Below, one piece after another: positions 18,316 through 25,902 of a stretch of DNA of 64,000 bases. The position numbers and the translations under genes were made by a program. Below the pieces are notes generated by a model, which saw only the letters and a list, made by a program, of their open reading frames with translations, was not told the origin of the DNA and did not search any database. The stretch is from Streptomyces qaidamensis (GTDB taxonomy: Bacteria; Actinomycetota; Actinomycetes; Streptomycetales; Streptomycetaceae), in contig NZ_CP015098.1 of NCBI RefSeq assembly GCF_001611795.1, positions 8,866,001 to 8,930,000 on the forward strand, read 5' to 3'. Every line of letters begins with the position of its first letter. Position 1 is the first letter of the stretch.

Positions 18316-18594
18316 ATGGGCATCATTGCTTGGATCATCATCGGGCTGCTCGCCGGCGCGATCGCCAAGGCCTTGATGCCGGGCAAGGACCCCGGCGGCA
18401 TCATCATCACCATGCTCATCGGCATCGCTGGCGGTCTGCTCGGCGGCTGGCTGGGCAAGGTCATCTTCGGCGTCGACTCCGTCGACGGGTTCTTCGAACT
18501 CTCCACCTGGATCGCCGCGATCGTCGGCTCCCTCATCCTGCTGGCCCTCTACCGCGTCGTCACCGGCAACCGGCGCTCGCACCGCCACGCGTGA
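18316..18594 (+). CDS. GlsB/YeaQ/YmgE-family stress membrane protein
   Basis: A 92-residue protein with three hydrophobic segments (IIAWIIIGLLAGAIAKALM, IIITMLIGIAGGLLGGWLG, STWIAAIVGSLILLALY). The short GKDPGG turn after the first segment is typical of the GlsB/transglycosylase-associated family, linked to envelope or general stress. ATG 18316 follows a purine-rich GGAGACGGACC. Upstream, GTTTGG at 18246 and GGCGTAC about 16 bp later loosely resemble a stress sigma-factor promoter, but I would not rely on this. A very long hairpin follows the stop. Confidence 0.9.
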   Translation: MGIIAWIIIGLLAGAIAKALMPGKDPGGIIITMLIGIAGGLLGGWLGKVIFGVDSVDGFFELSTWIAAIVGSLILLALYRVVTGNRRSHRHA

Positions 18595-18611
18595 CCCGTT
18601 GACAGCGGACA

Positions 18612-18680
18612 CTCCGGACGCACCTCGACGGCTCCCTCCCCTTGTTCACAGGGGAGGGAGCCGTCGAGGTGCGTCCGGAG
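18612..18680. terminator. Exceptionally long perfect hairpin between convergent genes
   Basis: Two perfectly complementary 31-bp arms (18612-18642 and 18650-18680) flank the 7-nt loop TGTTCAC. The hairpin sits between the stop of the GlsB-type gene and the stop of the convergent GH114 gene. There is no T tract. A bidirectional transcription terminator is the natural reading, although 31 uninterrupted base pairs is well above the usual 10-17 seen elsewhere in this window. Confidence 0.85.
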
Positions 18681-18685
18681 CACAT

Positions 18686-19492
18686 TCAGCAGGGGAGACG
18701 CCACACCCCGAGCTCCGGTTTCTTCAGCATCGACGACAGCTTCAGCCGACGGGACTCGGCGCAGAAACCGCTCCGGGGCTCCGTGTACTCCACGTGGAAC
18801 ACCGCCTTGCCCGCCGCGATGAACGGGGAGAGCTCGCCGCACTCGTCGTACTGGGCGCATTCCTCGTTGACCGCGAAGTCGAAGTGGTCCACGAGCTGGG
18901 GGATCTGGGGCAGGTCGTTCTTCAGTCCCACCGACAGCCCGCGCTCGTGGGCGATGGCCGCGATCATACGGTTGTACCCGAGCTGGTCGCGTGCCGTGAG
19001 CGGGAAGCCGGTGTCGTTGCCGTAGCCCTCCACCAGATCGGGTTCCACCGCGTCGAAGCCCTTGTCGCGGCACATGTCGAAGCGACGTTCCATGATCGGT
19101 CGCAGGACGGTCAGCCGTCGGATGTCCAGCCACCGTTCGCCCGCCCACCCGTTGGGCTCGCCCAGCACCGAGCGCGGGAAGGCGTCCCGGTCCGGCCGGA
19201 AGTCCTCCCACGCACCCACGTTGACGTAGCAGATGACCTTCTTCCCCGCACGGTGCAGCCGGGCCACGTCCGCCGCGGAGTTCTCGAATCCGTCGATGTC
19301 GTAGACGGGAACATCGGCCGAGGCGTCGACCCTGCCGTCCAGTTGCCACTGCCAGGCGAGACCCGGACGGGGTTTCCACACGGCACGAGAAGGCGATGTC
19401 GTACCCGGGGCGTCGGCAGGTGGTTTCGCACTGCCGGAACAACCCGCCAGCGCGGTCAGCAGGACCGCACAGGCAAGGGCCGTCCTCTTCAA
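18686..19492 (-). CDS. GH114 endo-alpha-1,4-polygalactosaminidase, lipoprotein
   Basis: A 268-residue secreted lipoprotein: basic start, hydrophobic core and lipobox LAGC at about residue 16. The mature part is a GH114 TIM barrel: WQWQLDGRVD, YDIDGFENSAADVARLH, KKVICYVNVGAWEDFRPD, GFDAVEPDLVEGYGND, GLSVGLKNDLPQ and FAVNEECAQYDECGEL. Known GH114 enzymes cleave alpha-1,4-linked galactosamine polymers (fungal Ega3, bacterial polygalactosaminidase). Translation starts at TTG 19492, which overlaps the stop of the upstream gene as TTGA, with GGCGGAG ahead, so the two are coupled. It ends a gene set that looks like galactosamine-polymer biosynthesis, where it may trim or release chains. Confidence 0.87.
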   Translation of the reverse strand: MKRTALACAVLLTALAGCSGSAKPPADAPGTTSPSRAVWKPRPGLAWQWQLDGRVDASADVPVYDIDGFENSAADVARLHRAGKKVICYVNVGAWEDFRPDRDAFPRSVLGEPNGWAGERWLDIRRLTVLRPIMERRFDMCRDKGFDAVEPDLVEGYGNDTGFPLTARDQLGYNRMIAAIAHERGLSVGLKNDLPQIPQLVDHFDFAVNEECAQYDECGELSPFIAAGKAVFHVEYTEPRSGFCAESRRLKLSSMLKKPELGVWRLPC

Positions 19493-20151
19493 CGCTCCGC
19501 CCCGGTGAGCGCGGGCGTCAACTGGGCCCACGGGTTGGGGGGTTCGCCCGTCACCGGTCCGCTGACCGCCGCACCGCGCTCGTGCGCGGTGCGCACGGCG
19601 AGGGGAACGAGGGCCCCGGGCACGCCGTAGACGAGGTGGCACAGCCGCTCGGGCGGGTGCCGTGCGGTCCATGCCGGCCGGCTGAAGGCGGAGACGTACG
19701 TCGACCAGTGGCCCTCGAAGGTGACGGTCAGGTCGGCGAGGCGGGCATATCCCGGGGCCGGATGGACCCCGGGGTTGAGGACGACCGTCCCCGCCCCCAG
19801 CCGGCGTACCGCCCGTACCAGGCGGCGGCAGGCAGGCAGCCCGTCCGCGGTCGCCGTCACCCGGTCCAGGAAGCAGCCGTCCGCCGCGTACCACTCCCGG
19901 TGCCGGCGCACGTCCTCGGCGATGTCCGCGGGTTCGCGCACCCCGTAGTCGGTGTCGACGTAGCCCAGCAGACGCGCCCCCGCGGCCCGCAGCGCACCGG
20001 CCGCAGCGGTGAACGCCGGGTCGGGGACCTCGCCCGGACCGCTCGCCGGGTTGAGGACGACCCCGTAGGTGCGGTTCGCGGCGGTGATCAGCCGGTGCCA
20101 GGCGCCCGGGTCCTCGGCCGGGTGGACGTACAGCGGGATCAGCAGGTTCAC
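19489..20151 (-). CDS. Spherulin-4 (GH135-like) protein
   Basis: A 220-residue TIM-barrel protein of the spherulin-4 family: LLIPLYVHPAEDPGAWHRLI, VVLNPASGPGEVPDPAF, GARLLGYVDTDYGVREPADI, DGCFLDRVTAT, TVVLNPGVHPAPGY and LTVTFEGHWSTYVSAF. Fungal Sph3 of this family hydrolyses galactosaminogalactan and is needed for its synthesis. As I recall, active members have Asp-Glu after the fourth strand, while here the pair is Asp-Arg (FLDR); the later Glu (TFEG) is kept. The start is GTG 20151, overlapping the previous stop as GTGA. No signal peptide is evident with this start, so it may act in the cytoplasm or be anchored otherwise. Confidence 0.8.
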   Translation of the reverse strand: MNLLIPLYVHPAEDPGAWHRLITAANRTYGVVLNPASGPGEVPDPAFTAAAGALRAAGARLLGYVDTDYGVREPADIAEDVRRHREWYAADGCFLDRVTATADGLPACRRLVRAVRRLGAGTVVLNPGVHPAPGYARLADLTVTFEGHWSTYVSAFSRPAWTARHPPERLCHLVYGVPGALVPLAVRTAHERGAAVSGPVTGEPPNPWAQLTPALTGAER

Positions 20152-21050
20152 GGGGTGCGGCCGCCTTCCCACAGCGCGGCCAGCGCGTCGTCGAGGGTGT
20201 GGGCCGGACGCCAGCCCAGGGCCCGTCCGGCGGCGGCGATGTCGGAGCACTGCCACGACACCTGCGCGGAACGGGCCGAGCCGGCCGTGCCCGACGTGCC
20301 CTCCTCGATCCGGCCCCGGAAGGCGGCCAGATCGGCCAGGCCCCGCACCAGGTCACGCACCGGAACGGCCCGGCCTCCGCCGATGTTGAGGACGGGCGGC
20401 AGCGGGCCCGGGGCCGTGGCCGCGAGTACCGCCGCCCGCGCCACGTCGCGCACGTCGACGAAGTCGCGGTGGGCGGACAGGTCGCCGAGCCGCAGCACCG
20501 CCTCCGGTCCGGGGCCGGCCTCGCGCAGCAGTGCGGCGATCCGGCCGGGCAGTCCGGAGGGTGGCGCCCCGGGCCCCACCGGATTGCCCACCCGCAGCAC
20601 CACCGCGTCCAGGCCGGAGGCGGTCACCGCGACCGTGCCCGCGAGCTTGGTCGCGCCGTAGGGGCCGACCGGGCGGGTGGCCGCCGACTCCGTCACCGGG
20701 GTGCCCGGCGCTCCGGGGCCGTACTCGGCGGCCGAGCCCAGGTGCACCAGGCGAGCCGCCGGGGCCGCCTCGCGCAGTGCGGCGCACAGCACCGCGGGGC
20801 CGCGGGCGTTGACCTCGGCGAGGGTGACGGCGTCGCCGCCGGTCGAACCCGCGCAGTTGATCACGGTGTCGGGCGCGGCCGACGCGAGGGCCTTCGCCAG
20901 CTGCTCCGGGCGGACGCGGGCGAGATCGACGTCGAGGTCGGCGGCCGCAGACCGGCCGCCGCCGAGCAGCAGCGCGCCGGGCAGGGTGCGCAGCCGCTCG
21001 ACGACGTGAGTGCCGAGATAGCCGGTGAAGCCCAGGACGAGAATGCGCAT
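20148..21050 (-). CDS. NAD-dependent nucleotide-sugar epimerase/dehydratase
   Basis: A 300-residue short-chain dehydrogenase/reductase of the extended (epimerase) type. The NAD motif GFTGYLGTHV is at 8-17, the catalytic serine is in HLGSAAEYG, and the YxxxK pair is YGATK near residue 135. GDLSAHRDFVDVRDVARA and LNIGGGRAVPVRDL are typical of sugar-nucleotide epimerases. The substrate cannot be fixed; in context it may produce or modify a UDP-HexNAc. The gene follows the nucleotidyltransferase by 7 bp and overlaps the spherulin gene, consistent with one operon. Confidence 0.87.
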   Translation of the reverse strand: MRILVLGFTGYLGTHVVERLRTLPGALLLGGGRSAAADLDVDLARVRPEQLAKALASAAPDTVINCAGSTGGDAVTLAEVNARGPAVLCAALREAAPAARLVHLGSAAEYGPGAPGTPVTESAATRPVGPYGATKLAGTVAVTASGLDAVVLRVGNPVGPGAPPSGLPGRIAALLREAGPGPEAVLRLGDLSAHRDFVDVRDVARAAVLAATAPGPLPPVLNIGGGRAVPVRDLVRGLADLAAFRGRIEEGTSGTAGSARSAQVSWQCSDIAAAGRALGWRPAHTLDDALAALWEGGRTP

Positions 21051-21057
21051 GACGTGC

Positions 21058-21771
21058 TCAGGCTCCCTTGAGCAGCAGCGACTTGCGGGTGGTGAACTCG
21101 GCGTTGGCCCGGTCGTAGTCGTCCGGGCGGCCGATGTCCAGCCAGTACCCGTCGAACTCGTAGGCGTGCGGCTGGTTCTGCGTCTTCAGCAGATCGAGCA
21201 CCAACTCGTCGAAGCCCAGCGGCAGTCCGGGCGTGTAGCCCTCCAGCGTGGCGCGGGACAGCCCGTAGACGCCCATGGAGACGCGGTAGTCCATGCTCGG
21301 CTTCTCGGTGAACGCCACGACCCTGCTGGAGTCGGTGGTCAGCACCCCGAAGTCGATGTGCACCTTGCGGGCGTACGTCGCGATGGTCAGCGGAGCCCCG
21401 GACGCGCGGTGCCGGCGCAGGACGTCGGCGTAGTCGAGGTCGGTGAGGACGTCGCCGTTCATCACCAGGAACGTCTCGGGCAGCCGGTGGCGCAGGTTGA
21501 GCAGCGGGCCCATGGTGCCCAGGGGGCTGTCCTCGGTCGCGTAGTCGACGGCCAGGCCCCACTGGGAACCGTCGCCGACGTAGGCGCGGATGATCTCGCC
21601 GAGGTGGCCGATCGCGATGGTGCAGGTGGTGAAGCCGGCCGTGGACAGCTGGCGCAGCACGATCTCCAGGATGGCGTGCTGGTCGCCGATGGGCACGAGC
21701 GGCTTGGGCAGCGCGGTGGTGTACGGCCGCAGCCGGACGCCCTTGCCTCCCGCCAGGATCACTGCGTGCAT
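21058..21771 (-). CDS. Sugar-1-phosphate nucleotidyltransferase
   Basis: A 237-residue nucleotidyltransferase that activates a sugar-1-phosphate with NTP. It begins MHAVILAGGKGVRLRPYT with the GxGxRLRPxT signature, followed by PKPLVPIGD, FLVMNGDVLTDLDY (metal-binding Asp), VAFTEKPSMDY and DGYWLDIGRPDDYDRAN. It is about the length of the short RmlA/GalF-like or mannose-1-phosphate type, without a C-terminal hexapeptide domain. ATG 21771 follows GGAGGAG. It sits between two epimerase/dehydratase genes, so it probably supplies the nucleotide sugar for the polymer made by this gene set. Confidence 0.9.
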   Translation of the reverse strand: MHAVILAGGKGVRLRPYTTALPKPLVPIGDQHAILEIVLRQLSTAGFTTCTIAIGHLGEIIRAYVGDGSQWGLAVDYATEDSPLGTMGPLLNLRHRLPETFLVMNGDVLTDLDYADVLRRHRASGAPLTIATYARKVHIDFGVLTTDSSRVVAFTEKPSMDYRVSMGVYGLSRATLEGYTPGLPLGFDELVLDLLKTQNQPHAYEFDGYWLDIGRPDDYDRANAEFTTRKSLLLKGA

Positions 21772-21814
21772 GGGGCTCCTCCTTCGTGAACGTGCGCTGA
21801 CGTGCCGGACGGGG

Positions 21815-22816
21815 TCAGATGTTGTAGATGCCGGTCTTGTAGCGGGCCAGGTGGGCCGGGTCGCGGAAGAACGTCACGGTGTGGGCGAGGCCCTCCTCCA
21901 AGGTGTGCGCGGGCTGCCAGCCGGTTGCGGCGGCGAGCCGGCTCGCGTCGGCGACCAGGCGCATCACCTCGGAGTTGGCGGGGCGGATGCGGGCGGTGTC
22001 CTCGCGCACGTCGAGGGCGGTGTCCATCACCTTGCCGATCAGCGCGACCAGGTCGCCGACCGAGATCTCCCCGCCGGTGCCGGCGTTGAAGGTACGTCCG
22101 ACGACCCGCTCGGCGGGCGCCGTACCGACGGCGAGGAACGCCTGAGCGGTGTCCTGGACGAAGGTGAAGTCCCGGGTGGGACGCAGGTCGCCGAGGGTGA
22201 TCGTGCGTTCCCCGGCCGCGACCTGCCCGATGACGGTGGGGATGACCGCCCGCATCGACTGGCGCGGTCCGAAGGTGTTGAAAGGCCGCAGCGTGACGAC
22301 CGGGGTGTCGAAACTGGCGTGGTAACTGTCGGCCAGCCGGTCCCCGCCGGCCTTCGAAGCGGCGTACGGGGACTGGGTGTTGATGGGGTGGTCCTCGGTG
22401 ATGGGCACGGTCTGCGCGGTGCCGTACGTCTCGCTGGTGGAGGTGTGCACCAGCCGGGGCGTGCCGAGGGCGCGTACGGCTTCCAGCACGTTGAGGGTGC
22501 CGGTGACGTTGGTGTCCACGTAGCTGTGCGGGGCCTGGTAGGAGTACGGGATCGCGATCAGGGCGGCCAGGTGGTAGGCGGTGTCGGCGCCTTCGAGGAG
22601 GCCGCGGACGGAGCCCGGGTCCCGTACGTCACCGAGGACGATCTCCACCTGGTCCAGGACGTCCGGGTGCAGGGTCTCCAGCCAGCCGTAGGAGGAGAAG
22701 GAGTTGTACTGCGCCATGGCCCTGACCCGGTGTCCGGAGGCGACCAGTGCCTCGGTGAGGTGCGAGCCGATGAAGCCCTCGGCTCCGGTGACGGCGGCGA
22801 GCGGTGCGGAGGTCAA
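21815..22816 (-). CDS. NAD-dependent epimerase/dehydratase (GDP-mannose 4,6-dehydratase-like)
   Basis: A 333-residue extended SDR enzyme. The NAD motif VTGAEGFIGSHLTEAL is at 9-24, the catalytic serine/threonine region is HTSTSETYG, and the YxxxK pair is in SPYAASKAGGDRLADSY around 145-161. RPFNTFGPRQSMRAVIPT is characteristic of nucleotide-sugar 4-epimerases and 4,6-dehydratases. The start is TTG 22816 behind GAAGGG. With its sister at 20148 it could provide UDP-GalNAc-type precursors by 4-epimerisation, but a 4,6-dehydratase role is also possible. Confidence 0.88.
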   Translation of the reverse strand: MTSAPLAAVTGAEGFIGSHLTEALVASGHRVRAMAQYNSFSSYGWLETLHPDVLDQVEIVLGDVRDPGSVRGLLEGADTAYHLAALIAIPYSYQAPHSYVDTNVTGTLNVLEAVRALGTPRLVHTSTSETYGTAQTVPITEDHPINTQSPYAASKAGGDRLADSYHASFDTPVVTLRPFNTFGPRQSMRAVIPTVIGQVAAGERTITLGDLRPTRDFTFVQDTAQAFLAVGTAPAERVVGRTFNAGTGGEISVGDLVALIGKVMDTALDVREDTARIRPANSEVMRLVADASRLAAATGWQPAHTLEEGLAHTVTFFRDPAHLARYKTGIYNI

Positions 22817-22867
22817 CTGCGGTGTCCCTTCGGATGGGTGGGATGGGAGCGGGAGTGGGGGCGGGTC

Positions 22868-24286
22868 TCAGGTGTGCGGGGCGGGCCGGCCGAGCAGCCA
22901 CAGCGCGCACGCCGACAGACACAGGGCGGCTGCGCCGCACGCGAGGGGCAGGGCCGGGGCGGCGCCCGGTGGCAGCTGGAAGAGGACGACCGTTCCGGCC
23001 GCGCCCGCTGCCGTCAGACAGATCCCGGCCGACGACCACGCCGCCCCGAACGCCTGGAGCAGCAGCGCGGTCCACAGAACGGACGCGAGCAGCAGCAGGG
23101 TGACGGGGTCGGCGCCGGTGAGCAGGGCCGCGGGCAGCAGCGGGGCGAGGTAGGCGAGCAGACAGAGGCCGAGGATGCCGGCCGAGCGCAGCAGGAACCC
23201 GGCGGGCGTGGCGGTGGCGCGCAGGGCGGCGACCGACAGTCCGCGGTAGCGGTACAGCAGCCATTCCGCCGGCCCCATGCTCAGCGTCAGCACGATCACC
23301 GCGTACGGCTCCTCCCGCCCCTCCAGCAGCACCAGCACCCCCGCGGCCAGTCCGAACAGGCCGTACGGCAGGGACCACAGCAGACGCGGCCGGGTCGCGC
23401 CGGCGACGGCCGGGACGGCGAGGGCAGCCCGAAGGGCCCGGCCGGTGACGGTGAGCGTGGCGAGCAGCGCCAGCAGGGGCAGCCCGGCCCGGAGCCCGGG
23501 ACCCGGCTCCCACCACGGCAGGACGGCGGCACCCGCGACCAGTGGGCTCAGCGCGGCCAGCAGCAGCCGCTCCCGGCCCAGCACCAGCAGGACTCCGGCC
23601 GCCGCCAGGTACGCGGACTGTGCCGCCGCCACCAGGGTCACCGGCCCGCCGTCGGCCGGCAGCGCGGCGACCGTCGTGGCCACGACGGCTCCGGCGGGCG
23701 CGCCGGCCAGGAGGGTACGGCCCGCCTCCCGGCGTCCGGTCGCCAGCCGCAGGTGCGCACGGTGGCCGAGTGCCTGCCCCCACGCCCAGGAGACGAGTCC
23801 GGCGACGATGAGGGCGGGGGCGTACCCGCCGGCGTTCCACAGCGGCGCGGTCAGCAGGTAGGCGAGACCGGGCAGGGCGAACAGCACACCCCGCAGCAGA
23901 CAGCGGACGGTGTCGGGGCGCCACGGGTCGGCGGCCGGGGCGGGTTCGGGGAACGTGCGCGGCACCCGCTCGTACAGCGCGGAGGCGAGGGAGAAGAGGT
24001 TCGGGTGGCCGTACCGTTCGTTGATCAGGGAGGCGGACAGTCCCTCCGCCTCCAGCAGGGCGGCCACCTCGTAGGGGTGGACGGCGGGACCTATGCGGTC
24101 GGCGAGTTCGGCGGCGAGTTCACTGACCGCCTCGTCGTCGGGACCGCGCCGGGGCAGCCGGATGGCGAGGGTGGCGTCGTCGAGGGCCCAGCGCGGCCGG
24201 CGGCGCGGCGGACGGGTGCCGGCCAGCCGGATGGCCAGCGTGTCCTGCTCGGCCCCACCGGGTTCGAGGGACATCGGCCCGCTCAC
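22868..24286 (-). CDS. Polytopic membrane protein of the exopolysaccharide gene set
   Basis: A 472-residue protein with a cytoplasmic N-terminal part of about 130 residues, containing two similar TLAIRL segments and LLEAEGLSASLINERYGHPNLFSLASALYERV. About eleven or twelve hydrophobic segments follow (from CLLRGVLFALPGLAYLLTAPL to the C-terminus). I do not recognise an exact family. The GTG start at 24286 overlaps the PelF-like stop as GTGA, so production is coupled to the glycosyltransferase. By position and topology it could serve the role of PelG (flippase/export) or partner the synthase. Function is inferred from context only. Confidence 0.75.
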   Translation of the reverse strand: MSGPMSLEPGGAEQDTLAIRLAGTRPPRRRPRWALDDATLAIRLPRRGPDDEAVSELAAELADRIGPAVHPYEVAALLEAEGLSASLINERYGHPNLFSLASALYERVPRTFPEPAPAADPWRPDTVRCLLRGVLFALPGLAYLLTAPLWNAGGYAPALIVAGLVSWAWGQALGHRAHLRLATGRREAGRTLLAGAPAGAVVATTVAALPADGGPVTLVAAAQSAYLAAAGVLLVLGRERLLLAALSPLVAGAAVLPWWEPGPGLRAGLPLLALLATLTVTGRALRAALAVPAVAGATRPRLLWSLPYGLFGLAAGVLVLLEGREEPYAVIVLTLSMGPAEWLLYRYRGLSVAALRATATPAGFLLRSAGILGLCLLAYLAPLLPAALLTGADPVTLLLLASVLWTALLLQAFGAAWSSAGICLTAAGAAGTVVLFQLPPGAAPALPLACGAAALCLSACALWLLGRPAPHT

Positions 24287-25803
24287 CGGGCGAGGCTTCC
24301 GGAGCCGTTGACTGCCGGGGCGGACATCCTGGCCATCGTGGGCATGACCGTCAACTCCTGTTCCGGATGGGCCAGTTCCAGATAGACGGATCGAAACGTG
24401 TCAATGGTCTGCCGGAGGGTGAACTGCTCGATGACCCGCAGTCGGGCCGCCTCGCCCATCGCCCTGCGCCGTCCGGGATCGCCCAGCAGCTCCAGCGCGG
24501 CCGCGGCCATCGCCTCCGGATCGCGCGGAGGTACCACGAGCCCGGTGTCTCCGACGGCCTCGCGTACCCCGCCCACGTCGGTGGAGACGGTCGCCCGTCC
24601 GCAGGACATGGCCTCGATCAGGGTGAAGGGGAAGCCCTCGCTGATGCTGGAGAGCATCACGACGTTCCCGGCGGCGTAGGCGTCCTTGATGTCGTCGACG
24701 CGCCCCTCGAAGGTCACGGCGTCCGCGTGCCCGAGCTCGGCGGCCAGGGTCTCGCAGCGTTCCCGGTAGCCCTCTCCGCCCCGGGGCGTCCCGCCGAACA
24801 ACCGCAGCCGAGCGTGCGGGAGCCGGGCGCGGACCAGGGCGAAGGCCCGGATCAGGGATTCCAGGTCCTTGATGGGGTCGACGCGGCCCGCCCAGCTGAG
24901 GGTCGGGGCGTCCGGTTCGGGGCCGGCCGCCGGGAACGCGGCGGGGTCGACACCGTTGTAGACCGTGCGGATCGACGCCGGGTCGGCGCCGCCCTCCTCC
25001 TCCCACAGCCGGTTGTAGCGGTTGCCCGGTGTGATCAGGGAGGCCCGGCGGTAGCTCTCCTGCGCGAGCAGCCGGAAGAACCCGAGGATCACGGCCCTGA
25101 CCGGCCAACGGTAGGGCGCGGTGCGATAGCCGAGGTAGCGCTCGCGCAGGTACACCCCGTGCTCGGTCAACAGCAGCGGGACGCCGTGGCGTTCGAGGGC
25201 GGCGAGCCCCGGCAGGACGGCGACCCCGCCGCTGACGGCGTGCGCGACCCCGACCTCGGGCGGCGGGGCGGCCAGCGGACGCAGGGCGTGCTCCAGCAGG
25301 GCGGTCGCGGTGAGCGCGTCGTGCAGGGTCGGCTGTGCCTCGCGGACGGCGAGCCCGGGGCGGTTCCACAGCGCGGTGAGGATCGTGATGGCCCGGTCTC
25401 CGCGCAGGAAGGGGCTCAGCGTCCCGTCCGACGCCGCGCGTGCCAGCGCGTAGAGGGCGGGAGCGAACCCGTCCTCGGCGCGCGGGTCGAGCAGCGCGGC
25501 CAGGAACCGCTCGTAGGAGGCGGCCAGTTGGTTGCGGGATCGGCCCCGGGGCGGGCGGCCCTCGGGCGGGGCGCCCCACATGGGGACGGACAGCACGCTG
25601 GAGACGTGTGCGGGCAGGTCCCATACGGCCGGCTCACGTCCGGTTCCGGTGACGGCGATGACGTCGAAGGCGAGGTCGGGCATGCCCTGGACGAGCTGGT
25701 CGCACCAGACGCTGACGCCGCCGTGGCTGTGCGGGTAGGTGCCTTCGGTGAGCAGGGTGACGCGCGTTGCTCCGGTGCGTCGCGCGCCCTGGGGAACGGG
25801 CAT
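24283..25803 (-). CDS. PelF-like GT4 glycosyltransferase
   Basis: A 506-residue cytoplasmic glycosyltransferase of the PelF type: a DUF3492-like N-terminal domain (about 15-280) followed by a GT4 domain (about 305-485). The N-terminus reads VTLLTEGTYPHSHGGVSVWC, the hallmark of PelF. Also present are LLLTEHGVYLRERYLGYRTA, TVYNGVDPAAFPAAGP, LSWAGRVDPIKDLESLI and the acceptor/donor motif SSISEGFPFTLIEAMSCGRATVST with the E-x7-E pattern. PelF polymerises UDP-GalNAc in Pel synthesis. ATG 25803 has GGAG seven bases upstream. It lies 99 bp downstream of the deacetylase and overlaps the following membrane-protein gene. Confidence 0.9.
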   Translation of the reverse strand: MPVPQGARRTGATRVTLLTEGTYPHSHGGVSVWCDQLVQGMPDLAFDVIAVTGTGREPAVWDLPAHVSSVLSVPMWGAPPEGRPPRGRSRNQLAASYERFLAALLDPRAEDGFAPALYALARAASDGTLSPFLRGDRAITILTALWNRPGLAVREAQPTLHDALTATALLEHALRPLAAPPPEVGVAHAVSGGVAVLPGLAALERHGVPLLLTEHGVYLRERYLGYRTAPYRWPVRAVILGFFRLLAQESYRRASLITPGNRYNRLWEEEGGADPASIRTVYNGVDPAAFPAAGPEPDAPTLSWAGRVDPIKDLESLIRAFALVRARLPHARLRLFGGTPRGGEGYRERCETLAAELGHADAVTFEGRVDDIKDAYAAGNVVMLSSISEGFPFTLIEAMSCGRATVSTDVGGVREAVGDTGLVVPPRDPEAMAAAALELLGDPGRRRAMGEAARLRVIEQFTLRQTIDTFRSVYLELAHPEQELTVMPTMARMSAPAVNGSGSLAR

Positions 25804-25902
25804 CGATGTGCTCCACGGCCGAGGAGTGGGGTGGTTCGGGCCGGTCCTGGCCGCCCGCCGGGGCGGCCAGGACCATCGGTCGGTCTTGGGCGGGCGCGCC
25901 GT

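Noticed and set aside
18612..18680. The long inverted repeat as a CRISPR repeat or transposon end
   Set aside because: It occurs once, has a 7-nt loop, no spacer series and no transposase nearby. A convergent terminator explains it better.
21590..24385. A 931-codon plus-strand frame
   Set aside because: It runs antisense through the epimerase and membrane-protein genes, is rich in Gln, Arg and Gly, and has no recognisable domain.
24283..25803. PelF-like gene as an ordinary mycothiol or sucrose-type GT4
   Set aside because: The N-terminal LLTEGTYPHSHGGVSVW and the YLRERYLGYR stretch belong to the DUF3492/PelF type, and the neighbours are polysaccharide genes.
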